From the NCBI RefSeq assembly GCF_022664535.1, contig NZ_JAKUJY010000018.1, forward strand, positions 1 to 64,000: DNA of 64,000 bases. Direction: 5' to 3'. The notes beneath the pieces are model-generated. The model worked only from the letters and a program-made list of their open reading frames with translations, did not search any database and was not told the DNA's origin. Within the stretch, counting starts at the first letter, position 1. Each line of letters starts with the position of its first letter. Both the position numbers and the translations under genes were made by a program. Source of the stretch: Sphingobium trunci. Lineage in GTDB: Bacteria; Pseudomonadota; Alphaproteobacteria; Sphingomonadales; Sphingomonadaceae. This document shows, one piece after another, positions 8,125 through 16,713 of the stretch.

Positions 8125-10431
8125 TCAGAAGCGGCGCCGGAAGGTGATGCCATAGGTGCGAGGCGCACTGTAATTGCCCTGCACGAAACCTGCGGCGGCG
8201 TTCGCGTCGCCGCTGAAGATATATTGCTTGTCGCTCAGGTTCTTGCCCCAGACGACCAGATCCCAGTTACCGTCGCTGTTTTCATAGGCGATCTGCGCAT
8301 TGAAGATGCTGTAGCCCGCCTGGGTCAGCCAGACCGAGTTGATGTCGTCATTGTAGACCTTGCTGGTATAGGACCAGTCGCCCCGCAGCACGACATCGCC
8401 GTCGATCCCCGCGGCGGGGATGCGATAGTCGAACCCGGCGCTGGCCGTCCATTCCGGGGAGTTGGACAGCTTGTTCGTCGGCCGCACCTGGAACTCCGGG
8501 CGGACCAGCGACGAAAGCGGAAGAAGCTTGGTGTAGCGGGTGGTGAGGTGCGCCAGCGTGGCATTGAGCGTCAGCGCCTCGACCGGCCGCGCCGTAAGCT
8601 CTGCCTCGAACCCCTTGATCCGCGCGTCGCCGCCATTCTGGGTGCCGGGGGCGAAATCCTCGATGACCGTGATCTGGATGTCCTGATATTTGGTCGTGAA
8701 GGCCGCCACGTTCAGGCGGACTCGCCGGTCGAGCAGTTCCAGCTTCGTCCCCACCTCGAACGTCGCCAGTTTTTCAGGAGTGAACGCCAGTACATCCGGT
8801 CGCGGCGCCACGGTTCTGGCATTGAACCCGCCGCCCTTATACCCCCGGGAATAGGAGGCATAAAGAAGCGCTGCGGGCGACAGCTTATAGTCCAGACTGA
8901 AGCGGGGCGAGACGTTCGAGAATGTGTTCGTCACCCGGCCATAGGGTACGGTGCGAACCCCGGCGAATGCGCCCCCCGCAGCGGGATCATAGATAAAATC
9001 GGGCAGCAGCGATTTCTTGTCATGCGTGTAGCGGATGCCCGCCGTCAGTTTCAGGCTGTCCAGCAGTGCGTAGGTCGCCTGACCGAAAAAGGCATAGCTT
9101 GAATTGTCCGCGTCGGATTTCAGGATGACCGTGCCGATCGAAGGCGGCAGCGCGCAGCGATAATCGTCGACCGCGCTCTCCTTGAAATAATAGGCGCCCG
9201 CGACATATTCCAGCTTCTTGTCGAAGCCCGACCCCAATATCTGGCCCTCCTGCGAGAATTGCTTCTGCTTGAAGTCGCTGAAACAGTCGGCGATCTGCAA
9301 GGGCGAATTGTCGGCGTCGCGGTTGAAGCTGCCCGTCACCCGGCGGAAGGCGGTGATCGACTTGAAGGTCAGATCGTCCGCCAGCTTCCATTCTGCCGTC
9401 CCCGCAAGGCCCGTGACATTGAGGTTGGTGCCGTTCGGCCCGGTCTGGAAAGTGCCCCGCTTGTTGTTCGGCGCCACGACCCAGCGGCTGTCATAGAGAA
9501 CCCCGGTGCCATAGCCGGGCACGTTGATGACGGGCGCATCGACCGCGTTATAGGCGGCGGTCAGCGTGCCGTCGAGCGGAACGGCCAAGGCCGTGGAGGC
9601 GACCGTAGCTTCGCGAATACGCGAGATGTCGGCTGTCACGTAGAAGTTCAGCTTGTCCGAAGGCTCATATTCCACCGCCAGCCGCGCCGATCCGCGATTG
9701 ACATCGCCCGGCGTTCGGCCTGTCCGGTTATCATGCGCGGGCGGTGGATAGTCTGCGGCCAGCAGCTTGTCCCAACCGTCCGCCCGCTTGTAGCCGAAGG
9801 TCAGTTTGGTGCGGAGCGTGTCGGACAGCGGCTGGTCGATCGACCCGCGGATTTCCATGCGGTCATAATTGCCATAGGTCGCCTCCAGTGCGCCGTTGGC
9901 CTTGTCGGACGGCCGCTGGGTCGTGATGTTGATCGCGCCGCCGATCGTATTGCGGCCGAACAGCGTACCCTGCGGCCCGCGTAGCACCTCGATCCGTTCG
10001 ATGTCGAGCACGTCGAGCACACCGCCGATCGAACTCGATACATAGACGCCGTCGATATAGGTGCCGACCCCCGGATCGTCCGTCACCTGATAACCCGATT
10101 TGCCGACGCCGCGGATGAACACGATCGCCGCGGAGGAGGAGCCGCTGAGCGGTGCCGTGGAATCGAACTGAAGATTGGGCGTGAACTCGGCAATGCCTGA
10201 AATATCCTCGACATTCTTGTTGGCGAGCGCGGCGGCGTTGAAAGCCGTGACGGCGATGGGCGTATCCTGAAGGTTTTCCTTCCGTTTCTGCGCGGTGACG
10301 ACGATCTCTTCTAGTGCGCCATCCTGTTTCGCGGGATCCGGCCCTTGCGCCAGTGCGATTCCAGGAAAAGTCAAAGTCAACGCCACGAAAGCGCAACCTA
10401 TATGGAGATGATTTCCTCTTATATTTCCCAT
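8125..10431 (-). CDS. TonB-dependent receptor
   Basis: 768-residue outer-membrane receptor. The signal peptide ends at GIALAQG, followed by the TonB-box-like region EEIVVTAQKRKENLQDTPIA, the plug hallmark VLRGPQGTLFGRNTIGGAIN, and a C-terminal beta-strand ending in phenylalanine (YGITFRRRF). This is the large sphingomonad-type receptor class. It lies 12 bp downstream of the FprA-like reductase gene in the Mo-enzyme operon, so it probably imports the substrate of that pathway. Confidence 0.92.
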   Translation of the reverse strand: MGNIRGNHLHIGCAFVALTLTFPGIALAQGPDPAKQDGALEEIVVTAQKRKENLQDTPIAVTAFNAAALANKNVEDISGIAEFTPNLQFDSTAPLSGSSSAAIVFIRGVGKSGYQVTDDPGVGTYIDGVYVSSSIGGVLDVLDIERIEVLRGPQGTLFGRNTIGGAINITTQRPSDKANGALEATYGNYDRMEIRGSIDQPLSDTLRTKLTFGYKRADGWDKLLAADYPPPAHDNRTGRTPGDVNRGSARLAVEYEPSDKLNFYVTADISRIREATVASTALAVPLDGTLTAAYNAVDAPVINVPGYGTGVLYDSRWVVAPNNKRGTFQTGPNGTNLNVTGLAGTAEWKLADDLTFKSITAFRRVTGSFNRDADNSPLQIADCFSDFKQKQFSQEGQILGSGFDKKLEYVAGAYYFKESAVDDYRCALPPSIGTVILKSDADNSSYAFFGQATYALLDSLKLTAGIRYTHDKKSLLPDFIYDPAAGGAFAGVRTVPYGRVTNTFSNVSPRFSLDYKLSPAALLYASYSRGYKGGGFNARTVAPRPDVLAFTPEKLATFEVGTKLELLDRRVRLNVAAFTTKYQDIQITVIEDFAPGTQNGGDARIKGFEAELTARPVEALTLNATLAHLTTRYTKLLPLSSLVRPEFQVRPTNKLSNSPEWTASAGFDYRIPAAGIDGDVVLRGDWSYTSKVYNDDINSVWLTQAGYSIFNAQIAYENSDGNWDLVVWGKNLSDKQYIFSGDANAAAGFVQGNYSAPRTYGITFRRRF

Positions 10432-10443
10432 GACCTACCCCTT

Positions 10444-11772
10444 TCATCTATTGAAATAGATTGTTCTCAAGATTGATTCCTTGGGAACGATCTTCACTCT
10501 TGTTCTTCCTGACGAACGACCTTTTTCGATTTCTTGTTGGTCGATTATTTTCCATTGGTCGAAAGAGATGACATTCAAGGATTTGAGGCGGAATTCGCCC
10601 TCCAGCGCATCGACCGGCAGTTCCGGATCGGGCAGCGCGGCAAGGTCGGCGCGCAGGGCGGCGATGGTTTCGACCGCGCAGGCCCGGTTGGTGCCAATCG
10701 TTCCGCTCGCCCCGCGCTTGATCCAGCCCGCCACATAGAGGCCGAGATCGACGCCACGGCCCGACCGCACCCGGCCGCCTTCGTTCGCGACGATGCGGTC
10801 GCCCTCATCCTGCTCCATGCCGGGCACGATTGTCGCGCGGTTGCCGATGCAGGCGATGACGATATCCGCCTCCACATCGACGACGCGGTTGGCCTGCGGG
10901 TCGTTCACGGCGATCCCGTCGCGGATCGGCCGCGATGCGAAGCGGACGCCCCGCACCTTGCCTTCGCCCAATATCGCCTGGGGCTGGAGGCCGAATGCGA
11001 AATGGCACCGGCGCGGCGCATGATCGCCATCCTGCGAGGGAAATGCGTTGAACAGCGCAGGCACGCCGGTCGCGGGCGCCACCCCATGATGGCCCGTATC
11101 GGCGGTCACGGCGCATCCGGGAAGCGAGCCGAACTCGCGCAGTTCCTTCTCGGTGCATCGCGCCTGCGCGGGGCCGCCGCGCGCCGCGACGACGACCCGC
11201 TCGATCCGTGAGCGCGTCAGCGCCTCCAGCGCATGGTCGGCGATGTCGGTGGACGCCAGGAGGTCGACTGGCTTGGACAGGATGCGCGCGACATCCAGAG
11301 CGACATTGCCGATGCCGATCACCAGCGCCGTCCTGCCGGACAGGTCGGGAGCCAGATCCGCCCGGTCGGGATGTCCGTTATACCAGCCCACGAACGCCAT
11401 CCCGCCATGGACGCCTGCCAGCCCCGCGCCGGGGATGCCGAGCGGCTGGTCGCGCTCCGCGCCGCAGGCGATGACGACGGCATGGTAATGGCGCTTCAGG
11501 TCGGCGATGCCGATGTCGGACCCGACCGCGACATTGCCGAAGAAGCGGAAGCCGGGCAAGTCCGCGATCGTCTGGAAGGTGGCGGTGACCTGCTTGAGCT
11601 TGGCGTGGTCGGGCGCCACGCCGTAGCGCACCAGCCCATAGGGCGTGGGCAGGCGGTCGTAGAGGTCGACGGCAACCTGCTCGGGCGCGCGCAGCAGCGC
11701 TTCGGCGGCATAGAAGCCGGCCGGCCCCGCGCCGACCACGGCGACACGAAAGGGTCGTGTCGCCATGGTCAC
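10444..11772 (-). CDS. ferredoxin-NADP+ reductase, FprA/adrenodoxin reductase-like
   Basis: 442-residue FAD protein that moves electrons between ferredoxin and NAD(P)H. It has an N-terminal Rossmann motif for FAD (VAVVGAGPAGFYAAEALL), the adrenodoxin-reductase signature PTPYGLVRYGVAPDH, a second Rossmann motif for NADP (ALVIGIGNVALDVARIL), and the C-terminal GWIKRGASGTIGTNR typical of FprA. Its start overlaps the ferredoxin stop by ATGA, so the two are translated together. The probable role is re-oxidation of the adjacent ferredoxin after it takes electrons from the Mo enzyme, or the reverse. It could also serve the P450 at 24 kb, which lacks a redox partner. Confidence 0.9.
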   Translation of the reverse strand: MTMATRPFRVAVVGAGPAGFYAAEALLRAPEQVAVDLYDRLPTPYGLVRYGVAPDHAKLKQVTATFQTIADLPGFRFFGNVAVGSDIGIADLKRHYHAVVIACGAERDQPLGIPGAGLAGVHGGMAFVGWYNGHPDRADLAPDLSGRTALVIGIGNVALDVARILSKPVDLLASTDIADHALEALTRSRIERVVVAARGGPAQARCTEKELREFGSLPGCAVTADTGHHGVAPATGVPALFNAFPSQDGDHAPRRCHFAFGLQPQAILGEGKVRGVRFASRPIRDGIAVNDPQANRVVDVEADIVIACIGNRATIVPGMEQDEGDRIVANEGGRVRSGRGVDLGLYVAGWIKRGASGTIGTNRACAVETIAALRADLAALPDPELPVDALEGEFRLKSLNVISFDQWKIIDQQEIEKGRSSGRTRVKIVPKESILRTIYFNR

Positions 11773-12074
11773 AGGCCCAGTTCCGCCTTGCGCTGCTGCG
11801 CGCCCGGCAACGGTTCCATGCCGCCGGTCAGGCGCGGCAGCACTGCTGCCCTGTCGCGGTTGATCTCGATCCAGGCGCGCTTGTCGTCCGGCAGATTATA
11901 TTCGTCGTCGATCGCGCCGACCGGGCATTCGGGCACGCATCCGGCGCAGTCGATGCAACCGTCGGGATCGATATAGACCATGCGCTCGTCGACATGGAAG
12001 CACTGGACCGGGCAGACTTCCACGCATTTGGTAAAGCGGCAGTCGACGCAGTTATCGGTGACGACATAGGCCAT
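11769..12074 (-). CDS. FdxA-type 7Fe ferredoxin
   Basis: 101 residues. The cysteines at 9, 12, 17, 21, 25, 40, 43, 46 and 50 follow the [3Fe-4S][4Fe-4S] pattern of the FdxA family (DNCVDCRFTKCVEVCPVQC and CIDCAGCVPECP). It is placed one base after the Mo oxidoreductase stop and overlaps the reductase gene by 4 bp, which makes it the likely electron carrier between the two. Confidence 0.9.
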   Translation of the reverse strand: MAYVVTDNCVDCRFTKCVEVCPVQCFHVDERMVYIDPDGCIDCAGCVPECPVGAIDDEYNLPDDKRAWIEINRDRAAVLPRLTGGMEPLPGAQQRKAELGL

Positions 12075-12075
12075 T

Positions 12076-14202
12076 TCAGCAGCGCTCCACGGCGACGAGA
12101 TTGTCCGAAAAGGTCGGGGCCTTGCCGAGATCGGCGTAGCGGGACGAAGTGATGGCGTGGACGGTCGCCTGTCCGCCGTTCAGGCTGGGCCAGTAGCCGA
12201 CCGGGGCCACGATCACCCCTTGGCGGATGTCGGGCGAAATCTGCGCGACCGCCTCGAACGCTCCGCGATCATTCCATATCTTCACGCGGTCCGACGCCGC
12301 TATGCCGAAACGGGCGGCATCGTCGGGATGCAGCGTGACCGACTGATCGCCTGCCTGACGCCGTTGATGCGGCAGATTGCCGTAGGTGGAGCTCAGGAAA
12401 GCATGGCTTTTGGGCGTGATCAGGTTGAGCGGATAGCGCGCCGCGAGATCGGGATTGCTCTCCGCAGATTCCTGCGGCGGGATGTAGTGCGGCAGGGGAT
12501 CGATCGGCTCCCCCGACTGCTGGCCGTCATACCCTTGCCGGAACAGGCCCAGCACGAAGTTGCCGTCCGCCGCCATGGATGAATAGAATTCGCATTTCCC
12601 CGAAGGCGTCGCGAAATGGCCGTTGGCATGGGGGGCATATTCGTCGGCCGACGGCAGGTTGAGGCGGGCATATCCTTCCCGCTTCAGCCGTTCGAGGGTG
12701 ATGCCCTGCATCTGCGGGGCGTCCCATAGCATGGCGTCGGCGATCTGTTCCGCATCGCTGCGGTAGAAGCTGGGATCTTCGAACCCCATCGTCTTCGCCA
12801 GTCGCCGGAACAGTTCGGTGTTCGGCACCGCCTCGCCGATCGGGTCGATCGCGCGGTTATTGTAGGAGAGATACATATGTCCCCAGGAGAACATGATGTC
12901 CTCCTGTTCGACCTGCGTCGTCGCGGGCAGCACGATGTCGGCATAGCGCGCCGTGTCGGTCATGAACTGCTCGCTGACGACCGTGAACAGATCCTCGCGC
13001 AGCAGTCCCTCGGCGATGCGCGCCTGTTCCGGCGACATGACCATGGGATTGGCGTTGTAGACCATCAGCGACTGGATCGGGGGATCGAGCGCCATCTCGC
13101 CCGTGAGCGCCGCGCCCAGCTTCCACTGGTTGAGGACACGCGGTTCCGGTTCGATAAAGTCCGGGCGCAGAAATGTGCCCCAGTTGACGGGAAACGCCCA
13201 GAGCGGGAGTTGCAGCAGCCCGCCGCCCGGCCGCCGCCAACTCCCCACCAGCGCCGGGATGCAGGCGATCGCCCTGACCGCCTGACCGCCGCCGCTCTGC
13301 CGTTCGATGGCGACGCCGATGCGGATGACGGATGGCTGGCTTTCGGAAAGGCCATGCGCCAGTTCGGCGATGAGGTCGACGGACAGGCCGGTGATCGCGG
13401 CGACCCGTTCCGGCGGATAATCCTGCGCCCGTTCGGCCAGTTCATCCGCACCGACTGTATGTTGCGCGACATAATCCGTGTCCACCAACCCGTCGCGAAA
13501 CAGGATGTGGATGATGCCCAGCGCCAGCGCGCCGTCCGTGCCGGGGCGGATCGGCACGTGTAGGTCGGCCTGTCGCGCGGTGCGCGAACGATAGGGATCG
13601 ATCACCACGACTTTCGCGCCGCGCTTGCGGGCTTCCTCGATGAACGGCCAGTGATGCGAATTGGTTGTCAGCGTGTTGCACGCCCAGAGCAGGATGTAGC
13701 GCGAATGGACGAAGCTTTCGGGATCGACGCCAGCGCTGTGGCCGATCGTCATCGTATAGGCGGTGCAGGCGCCGGAATCGCAGAAGGTCCGTTCCGATAT
13801 GGTCGCGCCCAGCTTGTTGAAGAAGGCGTCGCCGACCGTCAGGCCGTTCAATATGCCCTGCGTGCCCAGATAGCTGTAGGGCAGGATCGCCTTCGCCCCA
13901 TGGGTGCCGATGATGGCTTTCCAACGCGACGCGATCTCGTCCAGCGCTTCATCCCAGCCGATTCGTTCGAAGGCGGCGGTGCCTTTCAGGCCCGTTCTGC
14001 GCAGGGGGTATAATATTCGATCGGTGCTGTTCACCCGGTCCTGATAATTATTGACTTTCGCGCAAAGACGACCGCGAGTAAAAGGGTGATCGGGATTGCC
14101 ACGAACTCCTGTAACGATGCCATCCGATTTGGTGATGATCATGGAGCATGTATCAGGGCAATCCTGGGGGCAGGCCCCGATAATCTTTTCTTCCATTCCC
14201 AT
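12076..14202 (-). CDS. molybdopterin oxidoreductase, DMSO reductase family
   Basis: 708-residue enzyme binding a bis-molybdopterin guanine dinucleotide cofactor and one [4Fe-4S] cluster (Cys11, Cys15, Cys19 and Cys47 in CPQDCPDTC and GRLCAKV). Later blocks typical of the family are LLWACNTLTTNSHHWPF, VVIDPYRSRTARQAD, YNANPMVMSPEQ and IVLPATTQVEQEDIMFSWG, with a C-terminal dinucleotide-binding domain. No Tat signal is visible, so it is probably cytoplasmic. The Mo ligand is not certain; the FCDSGACTAY region near residue 140 is where it would fall. It is the first gene of the minus operon, with a ferredoxin and reductase directly downstream. The substrate is unknown; water-derived hydroxylation or an alcohol or aldehyde oxidation would fit the genes that follow. 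Confidence 0.88.
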   Translation of the reverse strand: MGMEEKIIGACPQDCPDTCSMIITKSDGIVTGVRGNPDHPFTRGRLCAKVNNYQDRVNSTDRILYPLRRTGLKGTAAFERIGWDEALDEIASRWKAIIGTHGAKAILPYSYLGTQGILNGLTVGDAFFNKLGATISERTFCDSGACTAYTMTIGHSAGVDPESFVHSRYILLWACNTLTTNSHHWPFIEEARKRGAKVVVIDPYRSRTARQADLHVPIRPGTDGALALGIIHILFRDGLVDTDYVAQHTVGADELAERAQDYPPERVAAITGLSVDLIAELAHGLSESQPSVIRIGVAIERQSGGGQAVRAIACIPALVGSWRRPGGGLLQLPLWAFPVNWGTFLRPDFIEPEPRVLNQWKLGAALTGEMALDPPIQSLMVYNANPMVMSPEQARIAEGLLREDLFTVVSEQFMTDTARYADIVLPATTQVEQEDIMFSWGHMYLSYNNRAIDPIGEAVPNTELFRRLAKTMGFEDPSFYRSDAEQIADAMLWDAPQMQGITLERLKREGYARLNLPSADEYAPHANGHFATPSGKCEFYSSMAADGNFVLGLFRQGYDGQQSGEPIDPLPHYIPPQESAESNPDLAARYPLNLITPKSHAFLSSTYGNLPHQRRQAGDQSVTLHPDDAARFGIAASDRVKIWNDRGAFEAVAQISPDIRQGVIVAPVGYWPSLNGGQATVHAITSSRYADLGKAPTFSDNLVAVERC

Positions 14203-14357
14203 GGCAGCATTTTCCTCCGACTCCTGAATGCTGCCAGAGGATGGGCTGCCGTTCTTGCCAGCCCTTGCGCTATGTTTTACATTTCCTGCTAACTTCGAGA
14301 TGAGAGGTTGTCGCCAAAGGGAATTTGTCGCTTGATAGCGGTGGAGGCTCTTGTGCC
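14203..14357. promoter_or_regulatory. divergent promoter region, Mo operon / AraC regulator
   Basis: 155 bp separate the Mo-enzyme start from the AraC-type gene. GCTGCC occurs as a direct repeat (14230-14235 and 14245-14250), and GGGCTG/CAGCCC forms a loose dyad (14243-14264). AraC proteins usually bind direct repeats, so this is a candidate operator, but the match is weak. GGAGGA precedes the Mo-enzyme start. Confidence 0.45.
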
Positions 14358-15245
14358 ATGCAGGTGAACAGCCACGGCGACGTCAAATATTCCACGGGAC
14401 ACCGGCTGAGGGATTCCGCCGATTGGAACGCCCTGCGCGTAGAATGCTGGCGGCATGAACATGGGGTCTTGACCGACGTCCATCTGGATTGCACCGAGGT
14501 TGCGGTGCTGCTGGCCGGTCAACTCAATGTGCGAAGGACCGGCGATGGTGAAATCCAGACCGCGTTCGGGCGGGCGGGCACGTCATGGATCTGTCCCGCG
14601 GGCGTCTATGAAACCGACATAGAGTTGTCGGCGCCGATGGAGGAATGCGTCCATATCTTCCTGCCCCCGACTCTGCTCGAACAGTCCGCGCTGGAAAATT
14701 ACGGGATCGATCCGGCGAAGGCCAGGCTGGGTTATGCTGGCGGGCTGTCGGACCCGCTGCTGGTGGAAGTCGCCCTGTCTTTTCGCAAACTGCTCGACCA
14801 GGGGCCGGATGTGTCGGACCGGCTGCTGGTTGACGGGCTGCGTACGACGCTCGCCGCCAGACTGATGCAATGCTATTCGGCGGAAAACTGGCAGCCGGCT
14901 ATCTTCAAAAGTCCCAACGCACTGGACGGGCATCGGCTGAGACGAGTGCTGGATTTCATCGAACATGGCCTCGCAACAGAATTGACACTGGAAGATCTGG
15001 CGGCGCAGGCCTGCATGAGTCCATTTCATTTCGCGCGCCTGTTCCGCCAGACGACCGGCCTCACGCCACATCGTTATGTCACCGAGCGGCGCATCGCGGT
15101 GGCGAAGGAAAAGCTGGCGCTGGGGCGCCTGTCCTTCACGGAGATCGCGCTGGAAACCGGCTTCGGATCACCCGCGAATTTCAGCCGCGCTTTCCGCAAG
15201 GCGACTGGCTGCTCGCCCGGGCAGTTCAGAAAAATTGGCTTTTGA
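14358..15245 (+). CDS. AraC-family transcriptional regulator
   Basis: About 295 residues with an N-terminal ligand-sensing domain (residues about 1-180) and a C-terminal double helix-turn-helix (LTLEDLAAQACMSPFHFARL and LSFTEIALETGFGSPANFSR, then the AraC tail GCSPGQFRK). I place the start at the ATG preceded by GTGGAGG; a TTG at 14325 is an alternative. It is divergent from the Mo-enzyme operon and is the probable activator of that operon in response to its substrate. Confidence 0.88.
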   Translation: MQVNSHGDVKYSTGHRLRDSADWNALRVECWRHEHGVLTDVHLDCTEVAVLLAGQLNVRRTGDGEIQTAFGRAGTSWICPAGVYETDIELSAPMEECVHIFLPPTLLEQSALENYGIDPAKARLGYAGGLSDPLLVEVALSFRKLLDQGPDVSDRLLVDGLRTTLAARLMQCYSAENWQPAIFKSPNALDGHRLRRVLDFIEHGLATELTLEDLAAQACMSPFHFARLFRQTTGLTPHRYVTERRIAVAKEKLALGRLSFTEIALETGFGSPANFSRAFRKATGCSPGQFRKIGF

Positions 15246-15628
15246 TATGTCGATTGGCACGCTTTTGAAGGTTGTTAGGAACGTCATACGTTAGGCGCGT
15301 GGAGGAGTAAGGCTGACGAATCCGTGGCCGATTTGCAAGGCGGAGGCCTCCCATCGAGGTGAGTGACTACCCGCAGGATCGCCACTTCCGCGCCGGAACG
15401 GCGAAAAGTGGTCGCTAGCTGTGCGACAGTTTCTCCCTGTCGGAAAGCACATGACGTCCGATAGGGTGCGGCGCAATTCGAAGATGAGTTCGCCGCGTAC
15501 GGGGCGGCGGCGGTCTTGGACGTCCGAGGTCTGCCGGGAACGGGTTTGTCCCAAGGTAGGTCGATCGCTATGTGGCGACAGCCTGATGAACAAAGGGCAG
15601 GTTTTAGGGAGCCAGTTCGAGTGGTCGA
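15246..15628. other. gene-free stretch, possible recombinase debris
   Basis: About 380 bp with no convincing gene. On the minus strand GELIFELRRTLSDVMC and RQGETVAQLATTF, in different frames, faintly resemble parts of serine resolvases. The signal is too weak to call. Confidence 0.4.
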
Positions 15629-15877
15629 ATGTCGGCTATGTCGGCAATGTTGGCGAAGGCCGCCGCCGCCGGCATGGGCATCGCCTATGTCGAGCGGCGT
15701 GAAGCCCAGCCGTTCCTCGATGGCCGTGCGCTGGTGCGGGTGCTGGCCGACTGGACACCGCCCTATGACAGCGAGGCGCTCTATCATCCGCGCCAGCGGC
15801 TCCGTCAGCCGCGTTCCGGGCCTTCGTCGATTATGTGAAGACTTGGAAGACTGCCCGTCAGGCCCGCCCAGAGACCT
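15629..15877 (+). pseudogene. LysR-type regulator, C-terminal fragment with frameshift
   Basis: AAAAGMGIAYVERREAQPFL, RVLADWTPPYDSEALYHP and then, in another frame, FRAFVDYVKTWKT match the end of the LysR effector-binding domain. The frame change lies near 15800. The DNA-binding half is missing, so this is a decayed remnant. A SDR gene reads toward it, and LysR-SDR pairs are a common arrangement in this group. Confidence 0.65.
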
Positions 15878-15884
15878 GACGGGC
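15853..15884. terminator. hairpin terminator candidate after SDR gene
   Basis: A perfect 10-bp inverted repeat, GCCCGTCAGG and CCTGACGGGC, with a 12-base loop. It lies just beyond the stop codon of the minus-strand SDR gene and inside the end of the LysR remnant. No T-run follows on either strand. Confidence 0.5.
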
Positions 15885-15892
15885 CGCCACGT

Positions 15893-16660
15893 TTAAAGAA
15901 GCGGCACGCCGGAGAGTTCGGCGCAGATGGCAAGAAGGCGGTCCTGAAGCGCTGGCTCCAGCGCCTGTGGATTCGGAGCCATTCGCTTCTCATGATAGAA
16001 ATAGCCGCCGGTAACGTCGGCCGCGGGGTCGTCGCCCGCCGCGAGCCAGACCTGCGTGCGGTGCGCCTGATCCATGTCGTCGGGCGCGCCGGGGCCACCC
16101 ATCTTGGTCGGCACCCAGCCGGGCTCGAGCGCGTTCGAGAAGGCGCCCGGCCAGCGACGCGCGATGGCGAAGGCCAGCATCGCGTCGTGCAGCTTGCTTT
16201 CGGCATAGGCTTCCGAGCCGTTCCAGCGGCGCCCGCGCCACAGGATATCATCCAGATTGGCGTCGGCGTGATGATGCATGCCCGAGCTCAGATAGACGAG
16301 GCGCTGCGGCCGCTCGATCAGCGCGGTCAGGATATAGGCCGACAATGTGTTGATCGCGAAGACGTGCGGCAGGCCGTCTGCCGTGATGCGACGCGCCTCG
16401 CGATAGCCGACCGCGGCATTGTGGATCACGGCGTCAAACCGGCCGAGCGCATTGACCTGCGCGGCCACATCCTTCGTGGCAGCGATGGTGTCGAGGTCGC
16501 CGGTCACGATGGCTTCGGCGGAAGGCAGCGCGCGGCGCGCGTCATTAGCACGAGTGGCGTCGCGGGCATGCAGAACAACGGCATGTCCTTGTTCGCTGAG
16601 CAGTTGGGCGGCCATGAGGCCAAGGCCCATGGATGATCCTGAAATGAAGATGCGGGACAT
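15893..16660 (-). CDS. short-chain dehydrogenase/reductase
   Basis: 255-residue Rossmann-fold oxidoreductase. The nucleotide-binding motif SGSSMGLGLMAA is at the N-terminus, NAAVG near residue 85, the catalytic serine region VYLSSGMHH near 122, and the active-site YAESK near 152. The family resembles NAD(P)-binding SDRs of the retinol-dehydrogenase-like type. The substrate is unknown. It lies 53 bp downstream of the MFS transporter stop and probably belongs to the same minus-strand unit. Confidence 0.85.
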   Translation of the reverse strand: MSRIFISGSSMGLGLMAAQLLSEQGHAVVLHARDATRANDARRALPSAEAIVTGDLDTIAATKDVAAQVNALGRFDAVIHNAAVGYREARRITADGLPHVFAINTLSAYILTALIERPQRLVYLSSGMHHHADANLDDILWRGRRWNGSEAYAESKLHDAMLAFAIARRWPGAFSNALEPGWVPTKMGGPGAPDDMDQAHRTQVWLAAGDDPAADVTGGYFYHEKRMAPNPQALEPALQDRLLAICAELSGVPLL

Positions 16661-16713
16661 GGTGGTCTCCCTGAAACAGTATGTCGACGAACGGCGCCAA
16701 CTCCATATTGGGT

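Noticed and set aside
6103-9102. Very long plus-strand open frame (about 1000 codons) opposite the CoA ligase and TonB receptor
   Set aside because: It is arginine- and glycine-rich with no motif, and the opposite strand encodes clear ligase and receptor domains. It is an antisense shadow of GC-rich coding DNA.
15284-15787. Serine resolvase fragment on the minus strand
   Set aside because: The faint matches are in different frames and lack the catalytic region.
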